Positions 14,887 through 15,233 of a DNA stretch of 15,233 bases are shown here, piece by piece. Origin of the DNA: Collinsella sp. (GTDB taxonomy: Bacteria > Actinomycetota > Coriobacteriia > Coriobacteriales > Coriobacteriaceae); contig JAIHVJ010000054.1 of NCBI GenBank assembly GCA_022720335.1, forward strand, positions 1 to 15,233, given 5' to 3'. Under the pieces are notes generated by a model. The model was given only the letters and a program-made list of their open reading frames with translations. It had not been told where the DNA came from and made no database searches. Each line of letters begins with the position of its first letter. Within the stretch, counting starts at the first letter, position 1. The translations under genes were made by a program, and so were the position numbers.

Positions 14887-15233
14887 TGCGTCCCGTTATC
14901 GACATCCGCAACGTGCACCGCATTTTTGAGAGCGAGGCGGGTTGCGCCCACATCCTGCACAACGTGAGCCTGGCGGTAGAACCCGGCGAGTTCGTCGCCA
15001 TTACCGGCCCTTCGGGCTCGGGCAAGTCAACGCTCATGAACATCCTGGGCTGCCTGGACAAACCGACGGCGGGCGACTATTACCTGCAAGGGCTCAACGT
15101 GGCCGAGCTCGATGATGACGAGCTCACCGAAGTCCGCGCCCTGAGCATTGGCTTTGTCTTTCAGAGCTTCAACCTGCTGCCGCGCCTGTCGGTTATCGAA
15201 AACGTCATGCTGCCGCTGGCCTACACCAATGTG
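14886..15233 (+). CDS. ABC transporter ATP-binding protein, MacB/LolD type (partial)
   Basis: Only the first 116 codons lie in the window; the frame runs open to the last base. Walker A GPSGSGKST is at 41-49 and the Q-loop at FVFQSFNLL (Gln93), both intact. The spacing and the sequence MNILGCLDKPTAGDYYL are typical of the MacB/LolD/FtsE-like exporter ATPases. It powers the transport for which the upstream gene supplies the adaptor, and the membrane permease should follow outside the window. The ATG overlaps the adaptor stop by one base (TAATG), so translation is probably coupled; no separate strong ribosome site is evident. Confidence 0.95.
   Translation, partial: MRPVIDIRNVHRIFESEAGCAHILHNVSLAVEPGEFVAITGPSGSGKSTLMNILGCLDKPTAGDYYLQGLNVAELDDDELTEVRALSIGFVFQSFNLLPRLSVIENVMLPLAYTNV

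Overview
The window looks like chromosomal DNA of a GC-rich gut actinobacterium of the class Coriobacteriia, most likely Collinsella or a close relative. This is an inference from the high-GC coding bias, the protein flavour (single-chain ACT-containing L-serine dehydratase, YkuD L,D-transpeptidase with a Gln/Arg-rich cytoplasmic tail) and the gene order. No 16S rRNA or other marker is present to prove it.

Layout. 49-738 (minus) is an AT-rich orphan gene for a small single-pass membrane protein, clearly different in base composition from its neighbours. 929-6365 (minus) is a translation/replication housekeeping cluster transcribed priA > def > fmt > rsmB; rsmB overlaps fmt by ATGA and def starts about 20 bases after priA ends. 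A 329-base gap with a long perfect hairpin interrupts the cluster between def and fmt. 6455-7930 (minus) is gltX, closed by its own terminator just before priA. 8213-9493 (plus) is metK, divergent from gltX, with a second 33-bp hairpin in the divergent spacer and a textbook terminator at its end. 9823-11430 (plus) is a fused iron-sulfur L-serine dehydratase behind an elaborate nested hairpin leader. 11584-13317 (plus) is a membrane-anchored L,D-transpeptidase. 13450-14886 and 14886-15233 (plus; the second is cut by the window edge) encode a MacA/HlyD-type adaptor and a MacB/LolD-type ABC ATPase, translationally coupled, the start of an export operon.

How the genes work together. gltX charges glutamate, fmt formylates initiator Met-tRNA, def removes the formyl group from new proteins, rsmB methylates 16S rRNA, and metK makes the S-adenosylmethionine that rsmB and other methylases use. 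PriA restarts stalled forks. The plus-strand right half turns to serine catabolism, cell-wall cross-linking and export.

Most notable: (1) the priA frame is open, but about 70 residues of helicase lobe 1 are missing, including the DEEH Walker B box and the GSATP motif, with a clean in-frame join at about 5316-5321; (2) four long, near-perfect inverted repeats (19-33 bp arms, 29-69 base loops) sit in four different intergenic gaps, with the look of a dispersed palindromic element family; (3) a serine-containing 10-codon mini-ORF, a tandem 18-bp duplication and a nested hairpin lie ahead of the serine dehydratase gene. I did not find a defence system, CRISPR array, transposase, tRNA or rRNA gene.
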